From the NCBI RefSeq assembly GCF_018145655.1, contig NZ_JAGSSY010000005.1, positions 1 to 64,000 of the forward strand: a stretch of DNA of 64,000 bases. Reading direction: 5' to 3'. A program made the translations under genes and the position numbers. Position 1 is the first letter of the stretch; each line of letters opens with the position of its first letter. Shown piece by piece: positions 1-12,358 of this stretch. The DNA is from Campylobacter anatolicus (GTDB lineage Bacteria; Campylobacterota; Campylobacteria; Campylobacterales; Campylobacteraceae). A model generated the notes under the pieces. It had not been told where the DNA came from. It saw nothing but the letters and a program-made list of their open reading frames with translations, and ran no database searches.

Positions 1-215
1 TTATCAACTTTTAGTGTGATATTTGAGCTATTGCTAACTTGCATTATAAATTTAATAACCAAATCTTTAGCACTACCTTGTGTTAAAAGTGGTTTGTATG
101 TCTTTGGTAGCTTTGCGATAGCAAAAAGGTCATTATTGTCCAAATTTCTTGAACACGCCACGCATAGAATCTACTTTAAAAAGATCGTTTGTTTGGCTAA
201 TATACTCATATTTTT
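1..215 (-). pseudogene. Broken ORF running off the left edge
   Basis: On the minus strand a protein-like frame is open from about 170 to the window edge (it contains NNDLFAIAKLPKTYKPLL), with no ATG at its head. Just upstream, in another frame at about 145-215, is a second protein-like stretch ending FKVDSMRGVFKKFGQ-stop. Joining the two by a frameshift gives a continuous protein-like sequence, so this looks like the decayed 5' part of a gene whose remainder lies outside the window. I do not recognise the family. The plus-strand ORF over the same bases looks like a shadow. Confidence 0.3.
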
Positions 216-312
216 ATAAAAATAAATTAAATATAAAATATAAACTTAAATTAAAGTATGCTTTTTAAGCATTTAAATGCTATATTTTATGCAAAAATTT
301 AATGGATAAAAT

Positions 313-672
313 ATGCGAAATCAACCAAAATATAACTTTTTCAAAAATACTCGCTACGCACTTGAAGGACTTGCTGAAATTTATAAAAACGAAAATGCAT
401 TTAAGATAGAGCTTTGTTTAATAGTCATGCTTATAGCAGTGTCATTTGCATTGCCGTTTGAAGCGTTTATGCGACTTAGTACGATTGTATCGCTATTATT
501 TGTGCTATTTGCCGAGTGCATAAATTCTGCTATCGAGCGTGTAGTTGATCTGGTAACAAGTGAGATTTGCCCACTCGCAAAAGTAGCAAAGGATGCTGGA
601 AGTGCAGCGGTGTTTATTAGTATAAGTATAGCCGTTTTAACTTGGCTTTTTGCAATATGGAGCATATTTTGA
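313..672 (+). CDS. dgkA: Diacylglycerol kinase DgkA
   Basis: Small integral-membrane kinase that phosphorylates diacylglycerol to phosphatidic acid, recycling lipid released by envelope-modifying enzymes. The 119-residue length matches the prokaryotic DgkA family. Visible family signatures are the ECINSAIERVVD motif (about residues 69-80), with the catalytic Glu and Asn, and KDAGSAAV just after it. There are three hydrophobic segments at about 35-50, 55-70 and 95-119. The start is the ATG after a weak purine stretch. The stop overlaps the start of the following HTH gene by 16 bases, so the two are probably co-transcribed. As I recall, C. jejuni also has a small regulator gene directly after dgkA. 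Confidence 0.95.
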   Translation: MRNQPKYNFFKNTRYALEGLAEIYKNENAFKIELCLIVMLIAVSFALPFEAFMRLSTIVSLLFVLFAECINSAIERVVDLVTSEICPLAKVAKDAGSAAVFISISIAVLTWLFAIWSIF

Positions 673-914
673 ACGAGCAAGAGACGGCGATACTTGGTGC
701 GATTTTAGGTGAGAAAAAGCTTGACGTTATCACGTTACTTATTAAGCGAGCAAACTCGGATGGGTTTGTAAATTTAAGTGTGTGTGAGATATGTGAGATA
801 TTAAATGTCAGCAAACCGACCGCTATCAGTACTATAAAATTGCTAAAGAGTGCAAAAGCCATAAAAAAGATCAAAAATGGCGTTTATAAATTAAATTTTA
901 AGGAGAAAGAGTGA
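657..914 (+). CDS. Small winged-helix DNA-binding protein
   Basis: An 85-residue protein if started at the ATG at 657. A TTG 15 bases further upstream would add five residues. The segment LSVCEICEILNVSKPTAISTI is a clear helix-turn-helix, followed by a KNGVYKLNF beta-wing, so it resembles MarR/ArsR-type or RepL-type winged helices. The target is unknown. It overlaps dgkA at its start and the Sel1-repeat gene at its end (GTGA, 4 bases), so it sits in the middle of a three-gene operon. It may be a local regulator, but no operator was identified. Confidence 0.75.
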   Translation: MEHILNEQETAILGAILGEKKLDVITLLIKRANSDGFVNLSVCEICEILNVSKPTAISTIKLLKSAKAIKKIKNGVYKLNFKEKE

Positions 915-1312
915 GAAAAATTTTAACTTTTCTAGCCGTTTGTATGGCAGTATTTGGCTCATCAAATGACGATATGCGTGGCTGTATAACTAAAGGTGAA
1001 GCAGCATCGTGTGAGAAATTTTTAACAAATTTACAAAAAGAGTGCAACAAAGGCGACCTATTAAAGTGCTATTATTTGGGTGATTATTACGCCAAAGGCT
1101 ATGACGGATATAAAGATCTTATCAAGGCTTTCGAAGTATTTAACGCCACTTGTGATAAAGGAAGTGCTGAGAGCTGCTACGAAGCGTCGGTATTTTATCT
1201 AAAAGGTGAAGGAGCCGAGTTTAGCTTTGAAAAATCTGCTGAAAGACTAAATAAGGCTTGCAAATTTGGCAGCAAACGTGCTTGCAATGTGTTAGAATAT
1301 GTACCAAGATAG
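911..1312 (+). CDS. Secreted Sel1-like repeat protein
   Basis: A 133-residue protein with an N-terminal hydrophobic signal sequence (about residues 1-17) and two or three Sel1-like helical repeats carrying regularly spaced cysteine pairs (CNKGDLLKCYYLG, CDKGSAESCYEA, CKFGSKRACN). This pattern is that of the Helicobacter cysteine-rich (Hcp) family, where each repeat is closed by a disulfide. It is probably periplasmic or secreted; the substrate or partner is unknown. The start is GTG with an AGGAG ribosome site six bases upstream. The gene is translationally coupled to the preceding HTH gene. A larger relative lies in the mcc region at 47888. Confidence 0.85.
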   Translation: MRKILTFLAVCMAVFGSSNDDMRGCITKGEAASCEKFLTNLQKECNKGDLLKCYYLGDYYAKGYDGYKDLIKAFEVFNATCDKGSAESCYEASVFYLKGEGAEFSFEKSAERLNKACKFGSKRACNVLEYVPR

Positions 1313-1661
1313 TAAAATAAGGTGCTTAGCATAGTAGATATAATCACTAGTTAAAAGTGCGACAAAAACGCTTATAAAAATAATCACAAACTCAACGAAG
1401 CTACTTGCACTGTACTCTTGTCAGCTTGTGTAACTATAAATGAATTTGTCAGTCTGACCGGAAATTCTAAAAACTACTCTATGAAAATCGGTCAAATAGC
1501 TTAAATATATCAAAATTTAAGACCCACTCACTTTTTACTTAATTATTTAAATTTACTTTAGGATAATCCTACAAAATCCTTGCTTAATTCTATAAATTTA
1601 AATTTAAATTCTTTCTAACAAAACATTAGCTAAAATATTCTAAATTTATAAAGGTAAAAAT
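1313..1661. other. Gap with gene debris before nrdB
   Basis: About 350 bases with no intact gene. A short open stretch at about 1440-1504 reads NEFVSLTGNSKNYSMKIGQ before a stop. It looks protein-like but has no start, so it is probably a relic. The last 40 bases hold the likely nrdB promoter and ribosome site. Nothing else is seen. Confidence 0.35.
1631..1636 (+). promoter_or_regulatory. Possible -10 box of nrdB
   Basis: TAAAAT lies 25 bases before the nrdB ATG in an AT-rich leader with periodic A/T tracts, as expected for epsilonproteobacterial sigma-70 promoters, which usually lack a clear -35 box. Prediction by eye only. Confidence 0.3.
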
Positions 1662-2684
1662 ATGAATAGAAAACGAATTTACAACCCAAGCTCAAACGAG
1701 ACACTTACCGATAGGCGTGTATTTGGTGGCAATCCACACGGGATTTTAAACTTCACTAAAGCAAAATACCAATGGGCGTTAAAGCTATGGGATCTAATGG
1801 AGGCAAACACTTGGTTTCCAAAAGAGGTAGATACCACAGATGATGTCAGAGATTATGCATATAACTTAACAGAGGCTGAAAAACGTATGTATGACCTTGT
1901 TTGGTCTCAACTCATCTCAATGGATAGTTTTCAGACGAATAACCTAGCTGATAACATCAATCCATACATAACGGCACCTGAGATAAACGCCTGTTTAGCA
2001 CGTCAAGCCTACGAAGAGGCAAACCACTCAAAGTCTTACGCTGTTATGGTTGAAGCGATATGTGATAATACTGATCTCATATACGAGATGGAAAAACACG
2101 ACGAGGTGTTGCGTGAGAAAAACGACTACATCTCAAGTGTATATGAAGAGTTAGCAGGCGAGGTAACAGATGAGAAGCTACTTCTTGCAATGGTAGCAAA
2201 TCAAATTTTAGAAGGGATTTATTTTTACAGTGGATTTACGGCGATTTATGCCTTAGCAAGGGCTGGGAAAATGCTAGGTTCAGCTCAGATGATACGCTTT
2301 ATCCAGCGTGATGAAATAACCCACCTTTTGCTTTTTCAAAATATGATAAACTCTGTTCGCAATGAGCGTCCAGACCTTTTTACTCAAGCGACAGAGGCAA
2401 AAATTTATGAGATGTTTCAAAAGGCTGGTGCTTTGGAGATAAAATGGGGGCAATATATCACACAAAACCAAATTATGGGTTTTACCGATGACATAATAGA
2501 GCAATACATCCACTATCTAATAGACCAACGCCTTGTGGCTATTGGCTTAAAACGTCGCTACAACGTGGCTCATCCTATAAAATGGGTAGATGACTTTGCG
2601 AAATTTAACGACCAAAAGTCAAATTTCTTTGAGGCAAAAGTTACAAACTACTCAAAGGGTAGCATAAGCTTTGACGACTTCTGA
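1662..2684 (+). CDS. nrdB: Ribonucleotide reductase, beta subunit
   Basis: Small subunit of class I ribonucleotide reductase, which makes the tyrosyl radical used by the large subunit to reduce ribonucleotides to deoxyribonucleotides. At 340 residues it has the usual length. The di-iron ligands and radical Tyr are visible as EEANHSKSY (Glu-x2-His-x3-Tyr, about residues 117-125), EGIYFYSGF and [10 protein letters not shown]. The start ATG follows AAAGG. The last 14 bases overlap the next gene, suggesting one transcript with the hydrolase and pcm. The alpha subunit is not in the window. Confidence 0.96.
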   Translation: MNRKRIYNPSSNETLTDRRVFGGNPHGILNFTKAKYQWALKLWDLMEANTWFPKEVDTTDDVRDYAYNLTEAEKRMYDLVWSQLISMDSFQTNNLADNINPYITAPEINACLARQAYEEANHSKSYAVMVEAICDNTDLIYEMEKHDEVLREKNDYISSVYEELAGEVTDEKLLLAMVANQILEGIYFYSGFTAIYALARAGKMLGSAQMIRFIQRDEITHLLLFQNMINSVRNERPDLFTQATEAKIYEMFQKAGALEIKWGQYITQNQIMGFTDDIIEQYIHYLIDQRLVAIGLKRRYNVAHPIKWVDDFAKFNDQKSNFFEAKVTNYSKGSISFDDF

Positions 2685-3408
2685 TCTATTTTTATATCCT
2701 ATCATCGTCAGTGGCAAAAACGCAACGAAGCGACAAGAAAATTTACTCTCCCAAATCGTCGCGGCTCCTGCAAACTCGCTAATATTAGCCAGTGAACTTT
2801 GCATTAGTGGATATGACTTTGATAGCGCTTTCACTGGAGTAAATGCCACCATGATGGACGATGCACTCTATAGATTTGATGCGATTTTATTAGAGCAGAT
2901 AGCAAACACGCTTGAAAGAGATAAATTTTTAGCATTTACACATTTAAATAGCGTAAAAGATGAAAAGAGCTTAACAAAAATGTATAACGAATTTATCCTT
3001 ATAAGTAAAGCTGGCGTGCTATATTCACAAAGAAAATCAAAGCTATTTTTGCCAAATAAAGAGCAAGAAAAATTTAGTGTAGGCGAAGAAAATAAGATTA
3101 ATTTTTTTGAGTTTAAGGGCTTAAAACTTGGTGTTTTAATCTGCTTTGAGCTTAGATTTACTGAGCTTTGGGCAAGACTTAAAGGTTGCGATGTCGTGCT
3201 TGTCCCTGCTATGTGGGGGCGAGAAAGGGCGGATGCGTATCACTCGCTTTGTAAAGCATTGGCGATCGCAAATAACTGCTACGTGGCATTTTCAAGCTCA
3301 CTTGATCTAGAAGTTTCGGGTGTTTTTCTACCAAATGGGAAATTAACGCAAAATACAAAATTTGATAGCAAGATGATAAATTTAGTAAAACAGGACTTAG
3401 GATTATAA
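2671..3408 (+). CDS. Carbon-nitrogen hydrolase (nitrilase superfamily)
   Basis: A 245-residue nitrilase/omega-amidase fold enzyme that hydrolyses a non-peptide C-N bond; the substrate cannot be read from the sequence. The catalytic triad is visible: Glu in [12 protein letters not shown] (about 43), Lys in RKSKLFLP (about 125) and Cys in [12 protein letters not shown] (about 161). The start is an unusual TTG inside the nrdB tail, giving a 14-base overlap. No ATG occurs until well inside the conserved domain, which supports TTG. The next gene, pcm, begins six bases after the stop, so the two are probably in one operon. Confidence 0.85.
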   Translation: MTTSDLFLYPIIVSGKNATKRQENLLSQIVAAPANSLILASELCISGYDFDSAFTGVNATMMDDALYRFDAILLEQIANTLERDKFLAFTHLNSVKDEKSLTKMYNEFILISKAGVLYSQRKSKLFLPNKEQEKFSVGEENKINFFEFKGLKLGVLICFELRFTELWARLKGCDVVLVPAMWGRERADAYHSLCKALAIANNCYVAFSSSLDLEVSGVFLPNGKLTQNTKFDSKMINLVKQDLGL

Positions 3409-3413
3409 AGTAT

Positions 3414-4046
3414 ATGACAGCACTTGAGAGAGAAAAATGTACAAAAATGGCAGATGAGATAGCTGATGTAGTGCAACTTACACCTGCTTTATATAGAGCG
3501 TTTTGTGAGACACCACGTGAGATTTATACACCTATTGGAGCTCACGCATATCGTCTAGACGCTCAACCAATCGGTGGCAATCAATGGATAAGCTCACCTT
3601 TGACAGTTGCAAAGATGACTTTAGCCTTAGATATTGAAGGTTGCGATAATGCGTTAGAAATCGGCTGTGGTAGTGGATATCAAGCAGCGATTTTAGCAAA
3701 TTTAGTAAGGCGAGTTTTTAGCGTTGAACGTATAGAAAAACTTGCAATAGAGGCTAAAAAACGCTTTGAAAGCCTTAAAATTCGAAATATTCACGTGAGA
3801 TTTGACGATGGCAATAACGGATGGAGAAGCTACGCCCCATTTGAACGTATACTACTCTCAGCGGCGGCGGATAGCACACCTGTACATCTTTTTTCTCAGC
3901 TTAAAAATGGAGGAGTCTTAGTCGCTCCGATAAAGCAAAACGATAAACAATATATCATTAAATTTAACAAAGATGAAAACGGCAATATAAGCGAAACAAG
4001 GCTTGATGAGTGTTTGTTTGTACCACTTTTAAGTGGTCGTGAATAA
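3414..4046 (+). CDS. pcm: Protein-L-isoaspartate O-methyltransferase
   Basis: Repairs age-damaged proteins by methylating L-isoaspartyl residues with S-adenosylmethionine. It has 210 residues, the normal size. The SAM-binding motif LEIGCGSGYQAAILANL lies at about residues 80-96, preceded by the family signature around GGNQWISSPLTVAKM. It follows the hydrolase by six bases and is the last gene of the nrdB unit. A strong hairpin lies about 175 bases downstream. Confidence 0.95.
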   Translation: MTALEREKCTKMADEIADVVQLTPALYRAFCETPREIYTPIGAHAYRLDAQPIGGNQWISSPLTVAKMTLALDIEGCDNALEIGCGSGYQAAILANLVRRVFSVERIEKLAIEAKKRFESLKIRNIHVRFDDGNNGWRSYAPFERILLSAAADSTPVHLFSQLKNGGVLVAPIKQNDKQYIIKFNKDENGNISETRLDECLFVPLLSGRE

Positions 4047-4062
4047 AAGCAAAAACTAAGTA

Positions 4063-4215
4063 TTGATTAAAAGCTATAACGGCAAAAAATGTAAAGCTAG
4101 TAAATTTCTCAAAGAAGCATTAGCCAAATGCAATCTTAAAACGCGACAAATCGCAGAGTTAGAAAAATGGCACATAGCTATAAATTTAAAGTATCTTACA
4201 GATACAAAAACTTAA
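4063..4215 (+). CDS. Possible 50-residue ORF or gene relic
   Basis: Open frame with a TTG start and no good ribosome site. The translation is lysine-rich (SYNGKKCKASKFLKEALAKC, then KTRQIAELEKW) and looks like real protein rather than random sequence. I recognise no family. A somewhat similar SYN-K stretch occurs in debris near 37,890. It is more likely the 3' end of a lost gene than a functional gene. Confidence 0.3.
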   Translation: MIKSYNGKKCKASKFLKEALAKCNLKTRQIAELEKWHIAINLKYLTDTKT

Positions 4216-4221
4216 TCAAGT

Positions 4222-4250
4222 TAAATTTGGGGTGAGCTACCCCAAATTTA
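4222..4250. terminator. Strong bidirectional hairpin between pcm and recJ
   Basis: Perfect 12-base inverted repeat, TAAATTTGGGGT / ACCCCAAATTTA, with a 5-base loop (GAGCT), lying between convergent pcm and recJ. A T-rich stretch follows on the plus side (ATTTTATC), and As precede it for the opposite direction. It probably stops both transcripts. Confidence 0.75.
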
Positions 4251-4286
4251 TTGCGTAATTTTATCAAATTTAACCTTCCACTCTGA

Positions 4287-7509
<3,223 letters not shown>

Positions 7510-7602
7510 TTAATGATACGATTATACAATTAAAATATTTAGTAAGGAATTAAAATTTATGAAATTGAGTTTTAAGTTTCTTTATTATAGACTTATAAAA
7601 TT

Positions 7603-7818
7603 ATGTTACAAAAATACTTAAAAAATGCATTAATTTTATACATCGACGGCTTTAGAAATATGAATCTAGGCAAAAAACTATGGCTCGTCATAACCATAAA
7701 ACTTCTAATAATATTTGGTGTGCTTAAAATTTTTCTCTTTGATGAGACGCTAAATACAAAATTTAGTACCGACGAAGAGAAAAGTGAGTTTGTGATAAAA
7801 AATTTAATAAAGGAATAA
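7603..7818 (+). CDS. Small membrane protein DUF4492
   Basis: 71 residues with one hydrophobic segment (WLVITIKLLIIFGVLKIFLF, about residues 27-46) and a charged tail. It matches my recollection of the DUF4492 family, which is found directly before cydA in Campylobacter and relatives. The stop is two bases before the cydA ATG, so it is co-transcribed with the oxidase genes. A role in assembly or stability of the bd oxidase is an inference from position only. Confidence 0.8.
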   Translation: MLQKYLKNALILYIDGFRNMNLGKKLWLVITIKLLIIFGVLKIFLFDETLNTKFSTDEEKSEFVIKNLIKE

Positions 7819-7819
7819 A

Positions 7820-9337
7820 ATGTCAGAATTATCCTCAGTGGATTGGTCTAGGGCTCAGTTTGCATTAACCGCACTATATCACTTTTTATTTGTTCCGCTA
7901 ACACTCGGGCTTAGCTTTATTATTGCGATAATGGAGAGCATTTATGTTAAAACAGGCTCGCAACAGTGGCTAAGGATAACGAAATTTTGGCTAAAACTAT
8001 TTGGTATAAATTTTGCTATCGGTGTAGCAACTGGTATTATTATGGAGTTTGAGTTTGGCACAAACTGGGCAAATTATAGCTGGTTTGTGGGCGATATATT
8101 CGGTGCCCCACTTGCCATAGAAGGATTACTTGCATTTTTCCTAGAGAGTACATTTTTTGCTATTATGTTCTTTGGCTGGGATAAGGTTAGTAAGAAATTT
8201 CACTTATTTTCAACTTGGCTTGTAGCGATAGGCTCAAATTTATCCGCTCTTTGGATACTTATCGCAAACGGCTGGATGCAATATCCAATAGGTATGAAAT
8301 TTAACCCGGATACCGCTAGAATGGAAATGGAAAATTTCTTTGAAGTTGCTCTTAGTCCAGTTGGAATTATTAAATTTTTACACACCGTTACGAGTGGCTA
8401 TGTCATCTCAGCATTATTTGTTATAGGAATTTCTGCTTGGTTTATGCTAAAAGGACGTCATCTCATAATGGCAAAGAAAAGCATGATTGTTGCAGCTAGT
8501 TTTGGATTGGTTACATCGTTATTTTTATTATTTAGTGGCGATGAGAGTGCATATCAGACTACAAGAGTGCAGCCGATGAAGCTTGCAGTAATGGAGGGAC
8601 TTTATGAGGGTGATACTAGACAAGGGCTTATCGCTATAGGATTACTTGATCCAAATAAACAACCAGGAGATGGTAAAGATCAATTTTTAATAGATTTTGA
8701 GGTGCCATATATGCTCTCATTACTTGGTAAACGCGATATAAACGGCTTTATCGCAGGCATTGATGATCTTTTATATGGTAATGAAAAGCACGGAATAGAG
8801 AGCATAGAGAGCAAGATGATAAAGGGTAAAATCGCCATCAATGCACTCAAAGAGTATAAAAATGCACAAAAAATTGGTGATACAGATACAATGGATAAAA
8901 ATCGCCAACTCATTAATGAAAATATAAATTTTTTAGGTTATGGTCATATCAAAAAGCCTACCGATGCTGTGCCACCGGTAGCTTTAACGTTTTATAGTTT
9001 TCACATTATGGTTGCACTCGGCAGCTATTTTATAGTACTATTTTTTATTGTTATCTATCTTTGTATGGCAAATGATATTGAAAATTTCAAAAAGCTACTT
9101 TGGGTATGCGTATTTACTATACCGCTTGGCTACATTGCTGCTGAGACTGGCTGGATAGTCGCAGAAGTAGGACGGCAACCGTGGGCTATACAAGATCTTA
9201 TGACAGTTGGTATGGGTGCTACAAATTTAGCCGATACAAATATTAAAATTTCATTTGCACTATTTGCGATACTTTTTACTACACTTTTAATAGCAGAAGT
9301 AAAGATAATGCTAAAACAGATAAAGATAGGATTTTAA
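7820..9337 (+). CDS. cydA: Cytochrome bd-type quinol oxidase subunit I
   Basis: Main subunit of the bd-type terminal oxidase, which oxidises menaquinol and reduces oxygen to water in the inner membrane. 505 residues with many membrane segments. Haem and quinol residues are visible: the early His in ALYHFLFVPLTLG (about 21), and the GWIVAEVGRQPW signature. The Q-loop region between helices 6 and 7 appears short, as in the cyanide-insensitive (CioA) branch that, as I recall, Campylobacter carries. The operon is DUF4492-cydA-cydB-small ORF, with 1-9 base spacings. Confidence 0.95.
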   Translation: MSELSSVDWSRAQFALTALYHFLFVPLTLGLSFIIAIMESIYVKTGSQQWLRITKFWLKLFGINFAIGVATGIIMEFEFGTNWANYSWFVGDIFGAPLAIEGLLAFFLESTFFAIMFFGWDKVSKKFHLFSTWLVAIGSNLSALWILIANGWMQYPIGMKFNPDTARMEMENFFEVALSPVGIIKFLHTVTSGYVISALFVIGISAWFMLKGRHLIMAKKSMIVAASFGLVTSLFLLFSGDESAYQTTRVQPMKLAVMEGLYEGDTRQGLIAIGLLDPNKQPGDGKDQFLIDFEVPYMLSLLGKRDINGFIAGIDDLLYGNEKHGIESIESKMIKGKIAINALKEYKNAQKIGDTDTMDKNRQLINENINFLGYGHIKKPTDAVPPVALTFYSFHIMVALGSYFIVLFFIVIYLCMANDIENFKKLLWVCVFTIPLGYIAAETGWIVAEVGRQPWAIQDLMTVGMGATNLADTNIKISFALFAILFTTLLIAEVKIMLKQIKIGF

Positions 9338-9340
9338 GCT

Positions 9341-10459
9341 ATGTTTTTACTTGAGACTTTACAAATTTATTGGTGGATGATTGTTAGTTTACTAGGTGGA
9401 CTACTTGTATTTATGATGTTCGTTCAAGGCGGTCAGACGCTGTTATTTTCACTAGCTAAAACTGAGTTAGAAAAAGATATGATCATAAATTCTATGGGGC
9501 GAAAGTGGGAGCTGACATTTACCACGCTTGTGATGTTTGGTGGTGCGTGTTTCGCGGCATTTCCACTATTTTATGCGACTAGCTTTGGAGGGGCATATTG
9601 GGTGTGGTTCGCGATACTTTTTTGCTTTATCGTCCAAGCCGTGAGCTATGAATACCGCAAGAAACCGGATAACTTTTTGGGTTCAAAAACCTATGAAATT
9701 TTTCTTTTTATCAACGGCTCATTTGGTGTCATTTTAATCGGTATGGCGGTTAGCACATTTTTTACAGGAAGCAACTTTATATTAAATGATCACAACTTCG
9801 TTCAGTGGCAAACTCCTTGGCGTGGGCTTGAAGCATTAGCAAATCCATTCGTCTACCCGCTTGGTATAGCACTATTTTTCTTATCACGTATCGGCGGGGC
9901 TTTGTATCTTATAAATAATATACAAGATGATAGTATAAGAGCTAAAGCTAGAAAAGCTGTCCTAAAAAATACAATATACTTTTTACCATTTTTTCTGATA
10001 TTTTTGAGCTGGATATTTACAAAAGATGGCTTTGGATACGATGAAAACGGCATTGTGAGTATTGTTGAGTATAAGTATTTTATAAATTTAGTCAAAATGC
10101 CTATAATTGGACTGATGATTATAGCTGGGTTAGTAGTCATTGTCTATGGTATCGTGCGTGGTGCATTTAGTAAGAGTATATACGGTGTTGTTCCTTATGG
10201 GCTTGGCGTGGTACTTGTTGTTACATCGTTATTTTTACTAGCGGGACTAAATAATACAGCTTTTTACCCATCTTTTAGCAACTTACAAAGCTCGCTCACA
10301 ATAAAAAATGCAAGTTCAAGTCAATATACACTAAACGTTATGGCATATGTTAGCCTTCTTGTGCCAGTAGTTTTAAGCTATATTTTCGTGGTTTGGAGAG
10401 CAATTGATAGCAAAAAGATTACGCAAGATGAGATACGTAACGATCATCACTCATACTAA
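9341..10459 (+). CDS. cydB: Cytochrome bd-type quinol oxidase subunit II
   Basis: Second membrane subunit of the bd oxidase, pairing with CydA. 372 residues, close to the family length, with about eight hydrophobic helices. The N-terminus contains the conserved W and the GG/Q motif (FVQGGQTLLF). It starts three bases after the cydA stop. It is followed nine bases later by a very small membrane-protein gene preceded by AAGGAG. Confidence 0.95.
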   Translation: MFLLETLQIYWWMIVSLLGGLLVFMMFVQGGQTLLFSLAKTELEKDMIINSMGRKWELTFTTLVMFGGACFAAFPLFYATSFGGAYWVWFAILFCFIVQAVSYEYRKKPDNFLGSKTYEIFLFINGSFGVILIGMAVSTFFTGSNFILNDHNFVQWQTPWRGLEALANPFVYPLGIALFFLSRIGGALYLINNIQDDSIRAKARKAVLKNTIYFLPFFLIFLSWIFTKDGFGYDENGIVSIVEYKYFINLVKMPIIGLMIIAGLVVIVYGIVRGAFSKSIYGVVPYGLGVVLVVTSLFLLAGLNNTAFYPSFSNLQSSLTIKNASSSQYTLNVMAYVSLLVPVVLSYIFVVWRAIDSKKITQDEIRNDHHSY

Positions 10460-10468
10460 GGAGCAACC

Positions 10469-10624
10469 ATGACATCAGCTATATTTTTCTTCTCACTTTG
10501 GATCATCGCTCTTTATGGTGCGTATAAATTTGTACATCTAAATATCAAGCACGTTGAAAAACACGAGCAAAGATACTTTGAAAATTTAAATGAAACAGAT
10601 GAGACAGAAAAAGTGCAACATTAA
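10469..10624 (+). CDS. 51-residue single-helix protein after cydB
   Basis: Starts at ATG 10469 with a good AAGGAG site at 10458-10463. The product begins MTSAIFFFSLWIIALYGAYK and has one membrane helix, then a charged tail (HVEKHEQRYFENL). Its position directly after cydB and its single helix with a short polar tail are like CydX/CydH-type accessory subunits of bd oxidases. Sequence identity to those cannot be judged by eye, so the functional link is inferred from context. Confidence 0.7.
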   Translation: MTSAIFFFSLWIIALYGAYKFVHLNIKHVEKHEQRYFENLNETDETEKVQH

Positions 10625-10867
10625 ATTAAGAATAGTGAAAGCCAACTTAGTCGATTTTTGACTTATAAATTTATAAGCTTTACTTAACTTCTTAAAGAGT
10701 GCGATACGCAATAGAATTTGTGTGATTTTTATAAATAATCGCTAAATAGATTACGTTTGCTTTATTGCTATTTTAGTTACAAGTGTAGCTAAGTAAAATC
10801 AGTATAATGGCATTTTGCTTAGCTTTATTTGTAGTTACAAGCAAGAGCTTTTAAATTTATCAAACTT

Positions 10868-12358
10868 TTAAAGCCGTTTATCGCCTAAAGATTTATCATC
10901 TGTATTTTTTTCTATTAAATTTTCTAGTTTTTCAGTCTCGAAATGGGTATTTATCTCATTTAATTCAGGCATATTTTGAATAGCTTTATTTGAAATCTGC
11001 CGAAATTTCTCCACCCTGCCAACAAGCCCCTGTCGACCAACAAGCGATGTTATGACTTGATTGTAATGATTACTCGCTGTATTTAGTGTGCCGCCTAGTT
11101 TTAAAAGAGCTTCGCCAACGGCTATAACTTTGTTATATATATCTGCTGCACGAGTAGCGATCTCTAAGGCTTTGGCATTACCTTGCTCTATCCGCCATAA
11201 ATTTGCTATCGTTCGTAAAATTGGCATAAGAGTTGTGTGCGAGACCAAAACGACTCTACGTTCGTATCCGTAGTTAAAAAGCGTAGCATCAAATTTCATC
11301 GCCTCTATAAAAGCTGGCTCTATTGGCATAAACATCAACACAAAGTCAGGACTTCTACCATCCATAATAGAAGCATAATCCTTGCGTGAAAGCCCATCAA
11401 TGTGAGCTTTGATTGAATTTATATGCGACTTCATCGCACCTTGTAAGAGAGCTTCACTACCAACATTTGCCGCCTCTATCACCTCGCTATACGCCACAAG
11501 TGATACCTTGCTATCTATAATGACGCACTTGTTATCTGGCATAGCTACGACAAAATCAGGCACGAGATACAAACCATTATCGTCCTTAAACCTTTGCTGC
11601 GTGAAGTAATGCTCATCTTTTATTAGGCCAGCTGCTTGAAGTGTACGTTCTAGCTGTGCCTCGCCCCAGTTTCCAGCGATCTTGTTGCTACCTTTAAGTG
11701 CGGTCGTGAGATTTTTGGCTTCATTTGACATGCTTAACCCCACATTTAAGACGTTTTTTATCTGCTCACTTAGACTAGCACCACTTTTTAAACTTTCACT
11801 ATGCACCTCATTTACGCGATTTTGAAAGCTAATTATCTGCTCACGAAGTGGCTTTAAAAGGAGTTCTATTGAATTTTGGTTAAATTTATTAAACGCACTC
11901 GTTTTCTCATCAAAAATTTTATTTGCCAAATTTTCAAACTGAATGCTTAGGCTTTTTTGTGTTTCAGTAAAGTTTCGCTCTCTTTCTATTTCACTCTTTT
12001 GTCTTTCATTCAGTGTGCTTTTTAGTGCCGAAAGCTCTTGCAAAAGTGCGTTTTTATCCGAGTTTAAAGCCCTTATCTCGCTCTCACGTTCATTCAAACT
12101 CTCACGCCAAAACTCCCCTTGCTGTGCATATCCTTTAGCTCTTTCATTAGCCACACCAATCTCTTGTCGTAGCTCGCTTATCTCATGTTCTAGCTCACTC
12201 TCACGCTTTTTTAAACTTATTAATTCGCCACTTGTTTGTATAAGATCTTTTTGCAACTCAAATTTATCACGCTTGTAAGCAAATATCATAAAAGTTAAAA
12301 CTATCAAAATCACTACTAAAATGACAACAACAATATAAAACACTATAATCTTATCCAA
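10868..12358 (-). CDS. rmuC: DNA recombination protein RmuC
   Basis: 496 residues. An N-terminal membrane anchor (about 5-27) is followed by a long coiled coil rich in Glu/Lys (about 30-190). The conserved RmuC nuclease-like domain (about 210-420) contains GNWGEAQLERTLQ, YLVPDFVVAMPD and CVIIDSKVSL. RmuC limits DNA inversions and genome rearrangement at repeats. It stands alone on the minus strand with gene-poor flanks on both sides. Confidence 0.93.
   Translation of the reverse strand: MDKIIVFYIVVVILVVILIVLTFMIFAYKRDKFELQKDLIQTSGELISLKKRESELEHEISELRQEIGVANERAKGYAQQGEFWRESLNERESEIRALNSDKNALLQELSALKSTLNERQKSEIERERNFTETQKSLSIQFENLANKIFDEKTSAFNKFNQNSIELLLKPLREQIISFQNRVNEVHSESLKSGASLSEQIKNVLNVGLSMSNEAKNLTTALKGSNKIAGNWGEAQLERTLQAAGLIKDEHYFTQQRFKDDNGLYLVPDFVVAMPDNKCVIIDSKVSLVAYSEVIEAANVGSEALLQGAMKSHINSIKAHIDGLSRKDYASIMDGRSPDFVLMFMPIEPAFIEAMKFDATLFNYGYERRVVLVSHTTLMPILRTIANLWRIEQGNAKALEIATRAADIYNKVIAVGEALLKLGGTLNTASNHYNQVITSLVGRQGLVGRVEKFRQISNKAIQNMPELNEINTHFETEKLENLIEKNTDDKSLGDKRL

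Noticed and set aside
16-219. 67-residue plus-strand ORF at the left edge
   Set aside because: Composition is that of a shadow frame, and the minus strand over the same bases is more protein-like.
10662-10677. 16-base A/T palindrome after the cyd operon
   Set aside because: CTTATAAATTTATAAG has no loop and is made of the common 'aaatttata' word of this genome, so it is not convincing as terminator or operator.
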